Source: Armatimonadota bacterium (lineage in GTDB: Bacteria > Armatimonadota > Fimbriimonadia > Fimbriimonadales > Fimbriimonadaceae). Taken from it: 64,000 nt of DNA. A program made the position numbers and the translations under genes. Location of the stretch: the NCBI GenBank assembly GCA_022563855.1, contig JADFMN010000011.1, forward strand, positions 39,892 to 103,891, read 5' to 3'. Below are positions 53,285 through 60,909 of this stretch, piece after piece. The notes below the pieces were generated by a model. The model did not search any database, was not told the origin of the DNA, and saw only the letters and a program-made list of their open reading frames with translations. The number at the start of each line of letters is the position of its first letter. Position 1 is the first letter of the stretch.

Positions 53285-54736
53285 ATGAAGAAGAAGTGGA
53301 GGGTCGTGGCGGTCATCGGGGGTGTAGTCGCGCTTATCGCGGTCGGCGCGGTGTTCTACGCCAACCGCGAGCACGCGGATTACGTGCGCGCTGCCAAGCT
53401 CCTGCCGACAGCGAGGCAGGAAGCGGAGGCGATGTTCGGACCGCTGACGTGGGAGGAGTACCGCAAAGAGAAGGGGATCAGTGGCGAAGCCGACCTTGAG
53501 GAGTGGACGACTATCGCCAAGTCTGTTCCAACAACGATCAGTGCCCAGTGGAGTCTTCCACCAGAGGATAGCGACCAGTGGAAAACAAGCCCTTACTCGT
53601 TGACGAGCCGGGAGCGGTTCCTCGCCGAGCGGGTGTGGTTCAGCCAAATAGGCGACAGAGTCGACCGGCTCCGCTTTCGGCACATCATGCGAGACGACGG
53701 ATCGGACTGGGACTTCAGGTTCATCGGTCGCAGCACGGACATCGCCAAAGCGTTGCGCATCGGCCTCATCGGCGCCGCAGACGATGGCAACGCGGATGCC
53801 GTGCTGGAACTTGGGCGCGCTTTCAACAGCGTCATCGCTGAGCTGGCCGTCGAGCCGTCAGGCCTGGCCAATCTCAAAGCGGACGCTTTCCGCACCCTCT
53901 TGCTGCTTGGCGTTTTGCGGGCCGCAGTGAGGAACCGAAACGACGTCGCCGTTATGCGAAGCCTGATGACAGTTGTTCTGGAGTACCCGCCAGCGCCCAC
54001 TGTCCGGGAAGCGTTTGCCGCAGATGCTCGAATGGTCGACGTCTATCTAGAGCAGCTCAGAAACCTTGAGCCGGGCGAGATCAACAGCTGGTTCAACGAC
54101 GTGGTGGGCGACTACGAGTTTCTGGAGGAGATGATGGATCCGTCGCTGATGAAACTGTACGACTTGGTGGAGAAATTCAGAGGAGAGCGACCTGAGTACA
54201 GGAGAAAGACGGGTAGGCGGACGGCGGCGGCACTGGAAGCAAGACATTGGCAGGTTCTCGTCGAGTACACGAATCTGCTAGAAGACATTGCACGAAACAA
54301 GCCCGGTGCCCGTGCAGCGATGATCAAGCTTGACGATGAGATCCTGTTTGGCGGGGATTGGTCTTATGAACTCGCGAACTCGATGCATTGGTCGTGGTTT
54401 TTCGAACTGCGGATCAGAAATCTCTTCGGCGAGCGCGCTGCGCGATCAGCGTTCGAGCTGCTGTCGCGTTTCCCCGACTATCCCGACCTGCCAGACGAAT
54501 TGCCGCCCGACCTCGTCTTCGCCGACCCGTTCGGTGGGCTTCCGGTTCTGTACCGCAAGACTCAGACTGGATTCCTGATCTACACGCGGTATGAAAACTT
54601 GATCGATGATGGATTCCCACTGGACGATCCAGATCAGCTCCGGGAGGAGGTCAGGCTCATGTTCTCTTCCGGCACGGAGGACTTCGGGCTGACCGTCAGC
54701 TACGACCCGATCACGCCGATGCCATGGGCTCCGTGA
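53285..54736 (+). CDS. Tandem-family membrane-anchored protein, copy 4 of 5
   Basis: 483 residues, slightly longer because of an insertion after the neck (SLPPEDSDQWKTSPYSLTS). Membrane helix AVIGGVVALIAVGAVFYA, HADYVRAAKLLP, LTWEEYRKEKGISGE, GLIGAADDGNADAVLELGRAFNSVIAEL, RRTAAALEARHWQVLVEYTNLLE, and C-terminal DLVFADPFGGLP, YRKTQTGFLIYTR, FGLTVSYDP. Ends MPWAP, three residues past the other copies. Confidence 0.8.
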   Translation: MKKKWRVVAVIGGVVALIAVGAVFYANREHADYVRAAKLLPTARQEAEAMFGPLTWEEYRKEKGISGEADLEEWTTIAKSVPTTISAQWSLPPEDSDQWKTSPYSLTSRERFLAERVWFSQIGDRVDRLRFRHIMRDDGSDWDFRFIGRSTDIAKALRIGLIGAADDGNADAVLELGRAFNSVIAELAVEPSGLANLKADAFRTLLLLGVLRAAVRNRNDVAVMRSLMTVVLEYPPAPTVREAFAADARMVDVYLEQLRNLEPGEINSWFNDVVGDYEFLEEMMDPSLMKLYDLVEKFRGERPEYRRKTGRRTAAALEARHWQVLVEYTNLLEDIARNKPGARAAMIKLDDEILFGGDWSYELANSMHWSWFFELRIRNLFGERAARSAFELLSRFPDYPDLPDELPPDLVFADPFGGLPVLYRKTQTGFLIYTRYENLIDDGFPLDDPDQLREEVRLMFSSGTEDFGLTVSYDPITPMPWAP

Positions 54737-54751
54737 TAAAATCAAAGCAAG

Positions 54752-56167
54752 ATGAAGCGGAAGGTCTGGTTTTTTGTGATAGCGGCGCCGTTGGTCGCCG
54801 TCGGCGTGCTGCTGTTCGTCGGCGCGAGAGAGAACCCCGACTACGTACGCGCGGCCAAACTGCTGCCTGAGGCGAAGCAGCGAGCAAGAGAGGTGTTCGG
54901 CCCGCTCACCTGGGAGGAGTACCGCGCGGAGAAAGGGATCGTCCATCGCGACGACACCAGTAAGTGGAGGCGGATCGAGAGGTCGATTCCCGACGACCTG
55001 TGGGATTTCCGGTGGCTTGACCCACCAGAGCCAGAGAAATACGGTGAGGTTTTCGAAGCGAATCGTGCGTGGATGCTCGGGCTATCCAGTGAGACGGAGA
55101 ATCTTGTCTTTCACCAGCCGTATCCTGAGCGTCTTTTCGATGAGAGTCTGATTCCAGCAAAAAACTTGATCAACATGCTGGCGACAGGAATCATCGGTGC
55201 GGCCGACGTCGGCGACGTCGACGCTGTCAGGCAGATCGCAGAGACAGCCTGGAACATCCTTGAGAAGTGGAGTGAGGAGCCCAGCACGTTGCACGCTACC
55301 ATGGTGATCTCGGGCGTCAGTGTGATTACCGAAGCACTGCTGACTGCTGTCGTACGCAATATCGAAAACGAGCGTCTGCTCGCCGTCGCTCAAGAGTTTA
55401 TCGCCAACGCACCAACGCCGCCCGAACTGCGACTGACGCTTGCTGGCGATGCACGATCAAACCTCGAATTCTTCAGGTCACTTCGAGATGAGGGGCTAGA
55501 GAACCTCAATCAGACCTTGAACTCCATTAGTGATGTCGCACCTATTCTCGCTCCGCCGGCTTCGTCCACCCCGACACTTTGGGACGATGTACGCGAATAC
55601 GTTTCAGACTTGTTCAACGACAACGCGAACACTCGGAACGCTGGCAAGCACGCCTTCGATGCACTGGAGGGGAGGTTGTGGGAGGTCGAAGTCGACGTCT
55701 TGACGTACTACGAAGCTGTCCAGCAGGATCCGTCTTCCAACAGACAGAAATCTAAGAAGTTTGTCGATGAGCTTGCGGCCAAAACGGACATCTCGTATGA
55801 ATATGCCCAGGCTTCCGTCACAGCGCTTGCGGCCTTTCGCTCGATCCAACACGATCTTACGAGAGATCTTGCACTGCTTGCGCTCTCAATCATCTCTGAA
55901 AACTCATCTGTTGAGTCGCTGCCGGAGTACCTCACGGACGACCGGCTCTTCCCTGACCCGTTTGCCGGCACGAATATCCTGTACAGGAAGACATCTACGG
56001 GCTTCGTCGTTTACAGCCGCTCCGACGACGGCGCAGATGGAGGGTTTTCAAACATTCCCGCCAATTTATCGCTGCGCCAGAACGTCAACATAACCTACGA
56101 TGTTCTTCGCACCGATTACGGCATTATCGTGAACTACGAAATCCCGGAAGCAACCGCTCCGCCTTAG
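54752..56167 (+). CDS. Tandem-family membrane-anchored protein, copy 5 of 5 (divergent)
   Basis: 471 residues. The most diverged copy: helix FFVIAAPLVAVGVLLFVGA, NPDYVRAAKLLP, FGPLTWEEYRAEKGI, GIIGAADVGDVDAVRQIAETAWNILEKW, and C-terminal FPDPFAGTN, YRKTSTGFVVYSR, DYGIIVNYE. The 5' DNA is no longer closely similar to copies 1-4, so it is either the oldest duplicate or escaped conversion. It is followed by a 25-base direct repeat and the fic cassette. Confidence 0.78.
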   Translation: MKRKVWFFVIAAPLVAVGVLLFVGARENPDYVRAAKLLPEAKQRAREVFGPLTWEEYRAEKGIVHRDDTSKWRRIERSIPDDLWDFRWLDPPEPEKYGEVFEANRAWMLGLSSETENLVFHQPYPERLFDESLIPAKNLINMLATGIIGAADVGDVDAVRQIAETAWNILEKWSEEPSTLHATMVISGVSVITEALLTAVVRNIENERLLAVAQEFIANAPTPPELRLTLAGDARSNLEFFRSLRDEGLENLNQTLNSISDVAPILAPPASSTPTLWDDVREYVSDLFNDNANTRNAGKHAFDALEGRLWEVEVDVLTYYEAVQQDPSSNRQKSKKFVDELAAKTDISYEYAQASVTALAAFRSIQHDLTRDLALLALSIISENSSVESLPEYLTDDRLFPDPFAGTNILYRKTSTGFVVYSRSDDGADGGFSNIPANLSLRQNVNITYDVLRTDYGIIVNYEIPEATAPP

Positions 56168-56188
56168 CCGCGACGGCGCTCCCATGCC

Positions 56189-56213
56189 GCGAACGGCGCG
56201 ATAGCCCGTGAGC
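56189..56213. repeat. 25-base direct repeat, left copy flanking fic cassette
   Basis: Identical over 25 bases to 57,089-57,113, exactly 900 bases apart in the same orientation (begins GCGAACGGCG, ends GCCCGTGAGC). The two copies enclose the Fic gene and its convergent small gene. Confidence 0.85.
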
Positions 56214-56259
56214 CACGGAGCAGCGAGGAACTTGTGGAGCTTGAAACGAACGCTCATGG

Positions 56260-56271
56260 TAACGTTAACCA
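56260..56271 (+). promoter_or_regulatory. -10 and palindrome at fic start
   Basis: TAACGT (56,260-56,265), six bases, then the fic ATG at 56,272. TAACGTTA is a perfect 8-base palindrome overlapping the -10 and could be an operator. Confidence 0.4.
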
Positions 56272-56907
56272 ATGAGCCGATACGAATTTAGTGGCGAAGA
56301 CGACAGCGCATTCGAACCAGGCTCGGACGGTTCAGTCTTAAAGAACCGGCTTGCCATCATTGACCCGAAAGAGATCGGGCAGGTCGAGGCTCACGCACTG
56401 TTCGTGGCGATCGCCTGGAGCGACGAAGCGTTCGACTTCGAAACAGAATTCAGTTTTGAGATCATCAAGGATATGCACCGGCAGTGGTTAGGACACATAT
56501 ATCCCTTTGCCGGTGAGTTGCGCACAGTTAATGTGACCAAGGACGGCTTCATGTTCGCCCCCGTCGCGTATCTGGAAAACTCAATACGCGAAATTGATTC
56601 GCTAGTGCGTGAAAACACGCCTTGTGAAGGGCTCCATAGACCGGAGTTGGTCGCAGCGATCGCACTCGTGCATTCAGAATTGCTCTTGGTCCATCCGTTT
56701 CGCGAGGGGAACGGACGAATCGCTCGGTGGCTCGCCGATCTGATGGCGATACAAGGAGGGTTGCCGCCGCTAGACTGGGCGTTCGAAGAAAACTCGGAGG
56801 CCCGGCGAGAAGAGTATTTTGCTGCCTTAAGGCGCGCGTACATCAAACAGCCGGGAGAATTAGAGGCGCTCGTCGACCAAGCGCTTACGCGCGCTTTGAC
56901 TTCTTGA
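56272..56907 (+). CDS. fic: Fic-domain AMPylase-type toxin
   Basis: 211 residues. Catalytic motif HPFREGNGRIAR (consensus HPFxxGNGRxxR) with its His, Asn and both Arg; the preceding flap region GHIYPFAGELRTVNVTKDGFMFAP is typical. Transfers AMP (or another nucleotide part) to hydroxyl groups of target proteins in the cytoplasm. No inhibitory (S/T)xxxE(G/N) helix is evident at its own N-terminus, so it should need a separate antitoxin; the convergent gene at 56,885-57,028 supplies such a motif. Overlaps that gene by 23 bases. Confidence 0.92.
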   Translation: MSRYEFSGEDDSAFEPGSDGSVLKNRLAIIDPKEIGQVEAHALFVAIAWSDEAFDFETEFSFEIIKDMHRQWLGHIYPFAGELRTVNVTKDGFMFAPVAYLENSIREIDSLVRENTPCEGLHRPELVAAIALVHSELLLVHPFREGNGRIARWLADLMAIQGGLPPLDWAFEENSEARREEYFAALRRAYIKQPGELEALVDQALTRALTS

Positions 56908-57028
56908 CTTCGGCTTTATTGACCTTTATCCCTTCACACGCAGAGGAGGAGACCACGGTTTTTGAGATCTGTTCCTCCCGGGCTTTCCCTTGCTTCAAGT
57001 GGGGACTTTCTGAAAGCTTTTTAGCCAT
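56885..57028 (-). CDS. Small Fic-antitoxin-like protein (47 residues)
   Basis: Starts at ATG 57,028 (MAKKLSESPHLKQGK) and ends inside the 3' end of fic on the opposite strand. Contains SSACEG, an exact match to the Fic inhibitory motif (S/T)xxxE(G/N), in a helical context (QISKTVVSSSACEGIKV). A Lys-rich tail follows. TATAAT (57,046-57,041 minus) precedes the start by 12 bases. Known class I antitoxins (VbhA, YhfG) are also small and carry this motif but usually lie upstream in the same operon; convergence here is unusual. Assignment is inferred from motif and position. Confidence 0.65.
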   Translation of the reverse strand: MAKKLSESPHLKQGKAREEQISKTVVSSSACEGIKVNKAEVKKSKRA

Positions 57029-57088
57029 CTCAACTACTCTATTATACCATGTTTCAAGTTCAAAACCGAACGCGTTCAAGCGGTGACG

Positions 57089-57113
57089 GCGAACGGCGCG
57101 ATAGCCCGTGAGC
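57089..57113. repeat. 25-base direct repeat, right copy flanking fic cassette
   Basis: Exact second copy of 56,189-56,213. It lies just upstream of the antitoxin-like gene, outside its promoter. Confidence 0.85.
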
Positions 57114-57130
57114 ATTCAAGCGTCGACGGA

Positions 57131-57277
57131 TCCTTCGATCCTTCGACAGGCTCAGGACAGGCTCTCGCAGGATGACATGACGCCCTCCATCGGGAGTCGT
57201 GAGTCACGAGATACATCTCAGACATCAGTGACGCCCGCCAAATCGAAAGCGCGATCCTTCGACAAGCTCAGGATGAC
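57131..57277. repeat. Two copies of the dispersed CCTTCGAC...CAGGATGAC repeat
   Basis: 57,131-57,176 matches 8,053-8,100 closely; 57,253-57,277 is a shorter version (ATCCTTCGACAAGCTCAGG then ATGAC). They fill the gap between the fic cassette and the MalF gene; no gene is seen here. Confidence 0.75.
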
Positions 57278-57303
57278 GGCCCGCGCACTCCCAAAAACCT
57301 GAA

Positions 57304-58185
57304 CTACCCCGCGCTATAGCCCTCAAGCTGGCTCTTCATCATCCGGTACTGCGCGTACGCCACCCCGGCGATGATGATCAGCAGCAGGAACGACTGCGCA
57401 GCCGCCGAGCCGACGTGAAACTTCTGCCACGCCTCGCGGTATATGTGGTAGCCGATCACGTTGGTCGTGTCGTTCGGCCCGCCCTTCGTCATCATGTAGA
57501 TCGGCGTGAAGAGCTGGAACGCCCCAATGGTCGAAGTCACGAGGACGAACAGCGTCGTGGGCGAAAGCATCGGCAGCGTGATGCGCCAGAACCGCTGCCA
57601 ACCGCCTGCGCCGTCCAGCTCCGCGGCCTCGTAGAGCGTCTCCGGGATCCCCAGCAGACCCGCGACGTATATGATCATCTTCGGCCCGAGCCCGGTCCAG
57701 ATCGACATGAACACCAGCGCCCACATCGCCCACTCCTCTTTATTCAAAAAGTCTATGTCTGGTATGCCAAACATAGACGAAGCGACATTGATCAGCCCGC
57801 TCTGCGGCAGGTAGACGTAGATCCAGAGCATCGAGATCGCGACACCGCTGCTGATCGCGGGGATATAGAACAGAGTGCGGAATATCGTGACCCCGCGCAG
57901 CTTTTGAGCAACAAGGATGGCCACGAGCAACGCGACCAACATCCCAGCCGGCACGCTGGTCAGCGTGAACCGCGCGCTGTTCCACATCGCGTTCCAGAAA
58001 TGCGGGTCCTGCACCGAATCGATGTAGTTCCCGATCCCGACGAACGGCTTCGTGTCCTTCAACAGGTTCCATCGGAAGAGCGAAAGGTACAGCGCGTACC
58101 CGATCGGCAAGACCGCGAACAGGAACAGGTGCAGCACCGCCGGGGTGATGAAGAGGTAGCCGACCTTCTGGTTGCGCTTGCTCAC
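57304..58185 (-). CDS. Carbohydrate ABC transporter permease, MalF type
   Basis: 293 residues from GTG 58,185, six membrane helices (YLFITPAVLHLFLFAVLPIGYALYLSLF start), EAA loop ETLYEAAELDGAGGWQRFWRITLPMLSPTT. CUT1 family sugar importer. Partner of the MalG-type permease at 48,152 and the binding lipoprotein at 60,910. Divergent from the wecG-like gene. Confidence 0.9.
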   Translation of the reverse strand: MSKRNQKVGYLFITPAVLHLFLFAVLPIGYALYLSLFRWNLLKDTKPFVGIGNYIDSVQDPHFWNAMWNSARFTLTSVPAGMLVALLVAILVAQKLRGVTIFRTLFYIPAISSGVAISMLWIYVYLPQSGLINVASSMFGIPDIDFLNKEEWAMWALVFMSIWTGLGPKMIIYVAGLLGIPETLYEAAELDGAGGWQRFWRITLPMLSPTTLFVLVTSTIGAFQLFTPIYMMTKGGPNDTTNVIGYHIYREAWQKFHVGSAAAQSFLLLIIIAGVAYAQYRMMKSQLEGYSAG

Positions 58186-58274
58186 TATCCTGATGCCGAT
58201 CTGAACCGGTTATACCGTTCCGCTGATATTGTAGACTCTGCCACCGTGGATCGCTTGCACCTGGTCAGTCACAG

Positions 58275-59048
58275 ATGAGCACGCAACTGCCGACTATCGA
58301 GCTATCCGGCATGCGGCTCGCAAAAGCGCGCGGCCAAGAGGTTCTGGACCACGTTTTTGAAGAGCTGTCGCACGGCAAAGGCGGCTGGCTCATCACGGCG
58401 AACCTCGACTTCTTGCGGCGGTTCTGCCGTGAGCCCGAAATGCGCGCGCTGTACGAGCAGGCGGACGTGACCGTCGCCGACGGCATGCCGCTCGTCTGGG
58501 CGGCACGGATCCAGGGCGACCGGCTTCCAGAGCGCGTGACCGGATCGTCGATGGTCTGGTCGCTCGCCTCGCGTGCCAGCGCCGAGGGGCGGACGCTGTA
58601 CCTTCTCGGCGGCGACGAAGGAACCGGCGACGCGGCGGCGCAAGAGTTCACGCGCCGATCGCCGAAACTGACAATCTCCGGTGTCTCGGCTCCCATGTTT
58701 TCGAACCCCCCGACTGAACAAGAGATTGCGGATGTGAAGCAACTGTTCGCCGCCGATCCTCCCGACATCTTGCTCGTCGGACTCGGTAGCCCAAAACAGG
58801 AGATTTTGATCCAGGCTCTTCGCAAGTCGCTCCCGGGGACATGGATGATCGGGGTCGGAATCAGCTTCAGCTTTGTCGCGGGCAAGGTGCGGCGGGCTCC
58901 GCGCTGGATGCAGCGATCTGGGCTTGAGTGGCTTCACCGGCTGTTTCAAGAGCCGCGGCGCCTGGCGCGGCGGTATCTGATCGACGACATCCCGTTCTCG
59001 ATCGTGCTGTTCAGCAGAGCGCTCGGGTCGCGCTTTCGGCGTAAGTGA
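58275..59048 (+). CDS. WecG/TagA/CpsF family glycosyltransferase (GT26)
   Basis: 257 residues. Family pattern: WLITANLDFLRRFCREPEMRALYEQADVTVADGMPLVWAARI, YLLGGDEGTGDAAAQEF, DILLVGLGSPKQEILIQ and the C-terminal RAPRWMQRSGLEWLHRLFQEPRRLARRYL. Transfers a sugar (ManNAc(A) in characterised members) to a lipid-linked precursor at the inner face of the membrane. Not next to other polysaccharide genes; the nearest are at 9.5-12 kb. Confidence 0.92.
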   Translation: MSTQLPTIELSGMRLAKARGQEVLDHVFEELSHGKGGWLITANLDFLRRFCREPEMRALYEQADVTVADGMPLVWAARIQGDRLPERVTGSSMVWSLASRASAEGRTLYLLGGDEGTGDAAAQEFTRRSPKLTISGVSAPMFSNPPTEQEIADVKQLFAADPPDILLVGLGSPKQEILIQALRKSLPGTWMIGVGISFSFVAGKVRRAPRWMQRSGLEWLHRLFQEPRRLARRYLIDDIPFSIVLFSRALGSRFRRK

Positions 59049-59094
59049 AGCGGGTACGATTGTTCTGAGGCATCAAAAGGAAGCGAGACAAACG

Positions 59095-60867
59095 ATGTTC
59101 GGGCTCATTTTCGCGGCGTGTCTGAGTGCAAGTTGGTACGACGACAATCCAATAACCGTCGATGCCGGCTTCTATGTTCTCAACGACCTTTGCAAAACCA
59201 TAACAGAGACTGGCGTGAGTGTCCGTGCCGACGAGTCCTGCGCTAAGGACGTCTATGCAGTCAGCCTCTCAGATGTTGAGTGGGGCGACTTGCGCAAGGC
59301 ACTTGAGGCTGATGGACGGTTGGAGATTCTAGAGACTGCCGAGGGCTGGTCGATCCGACGCAGCCAAGAGTCTTTGCAAAAAGAAGCAGAAGCGCTGGAC
59401 TGGTATCTCGAAACGCTCGGCAGATCGATCGCAGCTACGTACGGTAGAGCGATGGAGATTTGCGAGAGATGGGGTGAGATCGGACGCGATGGGCTGAGCG
59501 CATTCGTCTTGAGCAAAATGAGCGGAGGAAACCTGGCTTCAAACGAATTCCTTGCGTTCGATATCCTCTATAGAACCGTGGTGTCCAAAGACACGCTGTT
59601 CTGGCTGATGTCCTTACCCTCAACGGCGTCGAACGGTGCGTTCCTTGGTTCGACGACCAGCTTTTCCCACTACTCTCTTTGGGACCGTCCCGATCTGTTC
59701 GTTGTTTCTGGAAACATGCGGGACTTTCGCCTGCTCGGCCCGTTGGGAGATCTGTCACCAACTGAATTGGAGGCAATGGCGAGAGCAGTCACTTTAGCGA
59801 GGATGATTCAGTGGGACCCCATTTCGAACGACATGGGTCTTCGCAGCATCCTCGAGGTGAATGTCGGCGGCCGGACGTTTGGGGGAGGCAACAAACCGTG
59901 GGCTGTGTCGCCCAGATGGGTGCGGGTCGAATTTCCCAGGCGGCGACCGCAATCTCTTCTCGACAGTGCCAATCTGAGTGGCGACCAAGTATCTGAAAAC
60001 AGTGGAGCAGAACAGCTTCCTGCTTGGACAAACGGCGTGCTGGCAGTCCAAACCGAAAGTGTGAGCCTGTCCGAGCTCTTGCTACAAGGCACGAAAAACA
60101 ACGGAGGGGATCTTCTGGCATACCTCCCGCGCATCGGAGACTTTGTCCTGGCTGGAAACCGCGACTGGTCGGTTCAACTAGCTACCAAGGCTGTCAACAG
60201 TGGGCAGCTGGACGAGGACTGGATTCGGTCGGTCAGGGAAGAGCGGAGCGGCGTCCGGCCCGTCGCTCGTATGCAGGCATTGTCGCTCCGCCAAGAAGTA
60301 GCACTGACTACTGTCGGTGGCGTCGTGGTCGCTTCCTACGGCCGTCGGTTCATGGACTCGCTAGTCGGTTTTCCCGCGAGTCTTCGAATCGCACTTGCGA
60401 ACAGCTCGTTGAGCGGAGACATCTCGTCGGCGGACGTCTTCGAGGCTGTATCTGACATCGACTGGAAGAAGATAGAAGGTTCCCTCTACCCAATGGAGCT
60501 TTTGCGATTCTGCAATCCGTGCTCGCTCTACCCATTTGCGCTGGCGTATAAGAACTCGAGCCAGTTCCGAAAGCTCATCGACGAAGCGGCACTGGGCGAG
60601 GTCACCATCCTTGCGATTAGTGATCTGGATTCTGTGCTGCAGGATTCCATTTGGGAAGGAATGAGGGCGTGTGCCGATCGGAGCATGTTCATCTACTCGC
60701 ATTCTCGGCTGGAAGTCGTCGATCCTCTTGGCGCGGTCAACTTGATAGATAGAGGCGAACGGAGTTCTAAGATCAGGATCAAGAAAACGGCCCAAGGTGT
60801 AACGATCGAGTTGGTAACTAAGTATCAGTTGCTCTGGCAGACATGGTTGAAGGGCACGATCGACTGA
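59095..60867 (+). CDS. Exported protein of unknown function, possible secretin-N-like start
   Basis: 590 residues. Short signal peptide (FGLIFAACLSAS), then ~65 residues (ITVDAGFYVLNDLCKTITETGVSV, SLSDVEWGDLRKALEADGRLEIL, GWSIRR) whose order resembles STN / secretin short domains. A long region without recognisable motifs follows, Ser- and Leu-rich, containing two adjacent Cys near residue 480 (RFCNPCSLYPF). AGGAAG about 13 bases upstream of ATG 59,095 may serve as the ribosome site. Not homologous, by eye, to the tandem family nearby. Confidence 0.6.
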   Translation: MFGLIFAACLSASWYDDNPITVDAGFYVLNDLCKTITETGVSVRADESCAKDVYAVSLSDVEWGDLRKALEADGRLEILETAEGWSIRRSQESLQKEAEALDWYLETLGRSIAATYGRAMEICERWGEIGRDGLSAFVLSKMSGGNLASNEFLAFDILYRTVVSKDTLFWLMSLPSTASNGAFLGSTTSFSHYSLWDRPDLFVVSGNMRDFRLLGPLGDLSPTELEAMARAVTLARMIQWDPISNDMGLRSILEVNVGGRTFGGGNKPWAVSPRWVRVEFPRRRPQSLLDSANLSGDQVSENSGAEQLPAWTNGVLAVQTESVSLSELLLQGTKNNGGDLLAYLPRIGDFVLAGNRDWSVQLATKAVNSGQLDEDWIRSVREERSGVRPVARMQALSLRQEVALTTVGGVVVASYGRRFMDSLVGFPASLRIALANSSLSGDISSADVFEAVSDIDWKKIEGSLYPMELLRFCNPCSLYPFALAYKNSSQFRKLIDEAALGEVTILAISDLDSVLQDSIWEGMRACADRSMFIYSHSRLEVVDPLGAVNLIDRGERSSKIRIKKTAQGVTIELVTKYQLLWQTWLKGTID

Positions 60868-60909
60868 TTATGCCTGCAGGTAGGACTGCCGTCTTGTCCT
60901 CCCTCGCAC

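Noticed and set aside
56066..56272. 68-codon minus-strand frame before fic
   Set aside because: Its only link to anything (LTGYRAVR) is the translated 25-bp repeat, which also appears at the start of the frame at 56,885-57,115.
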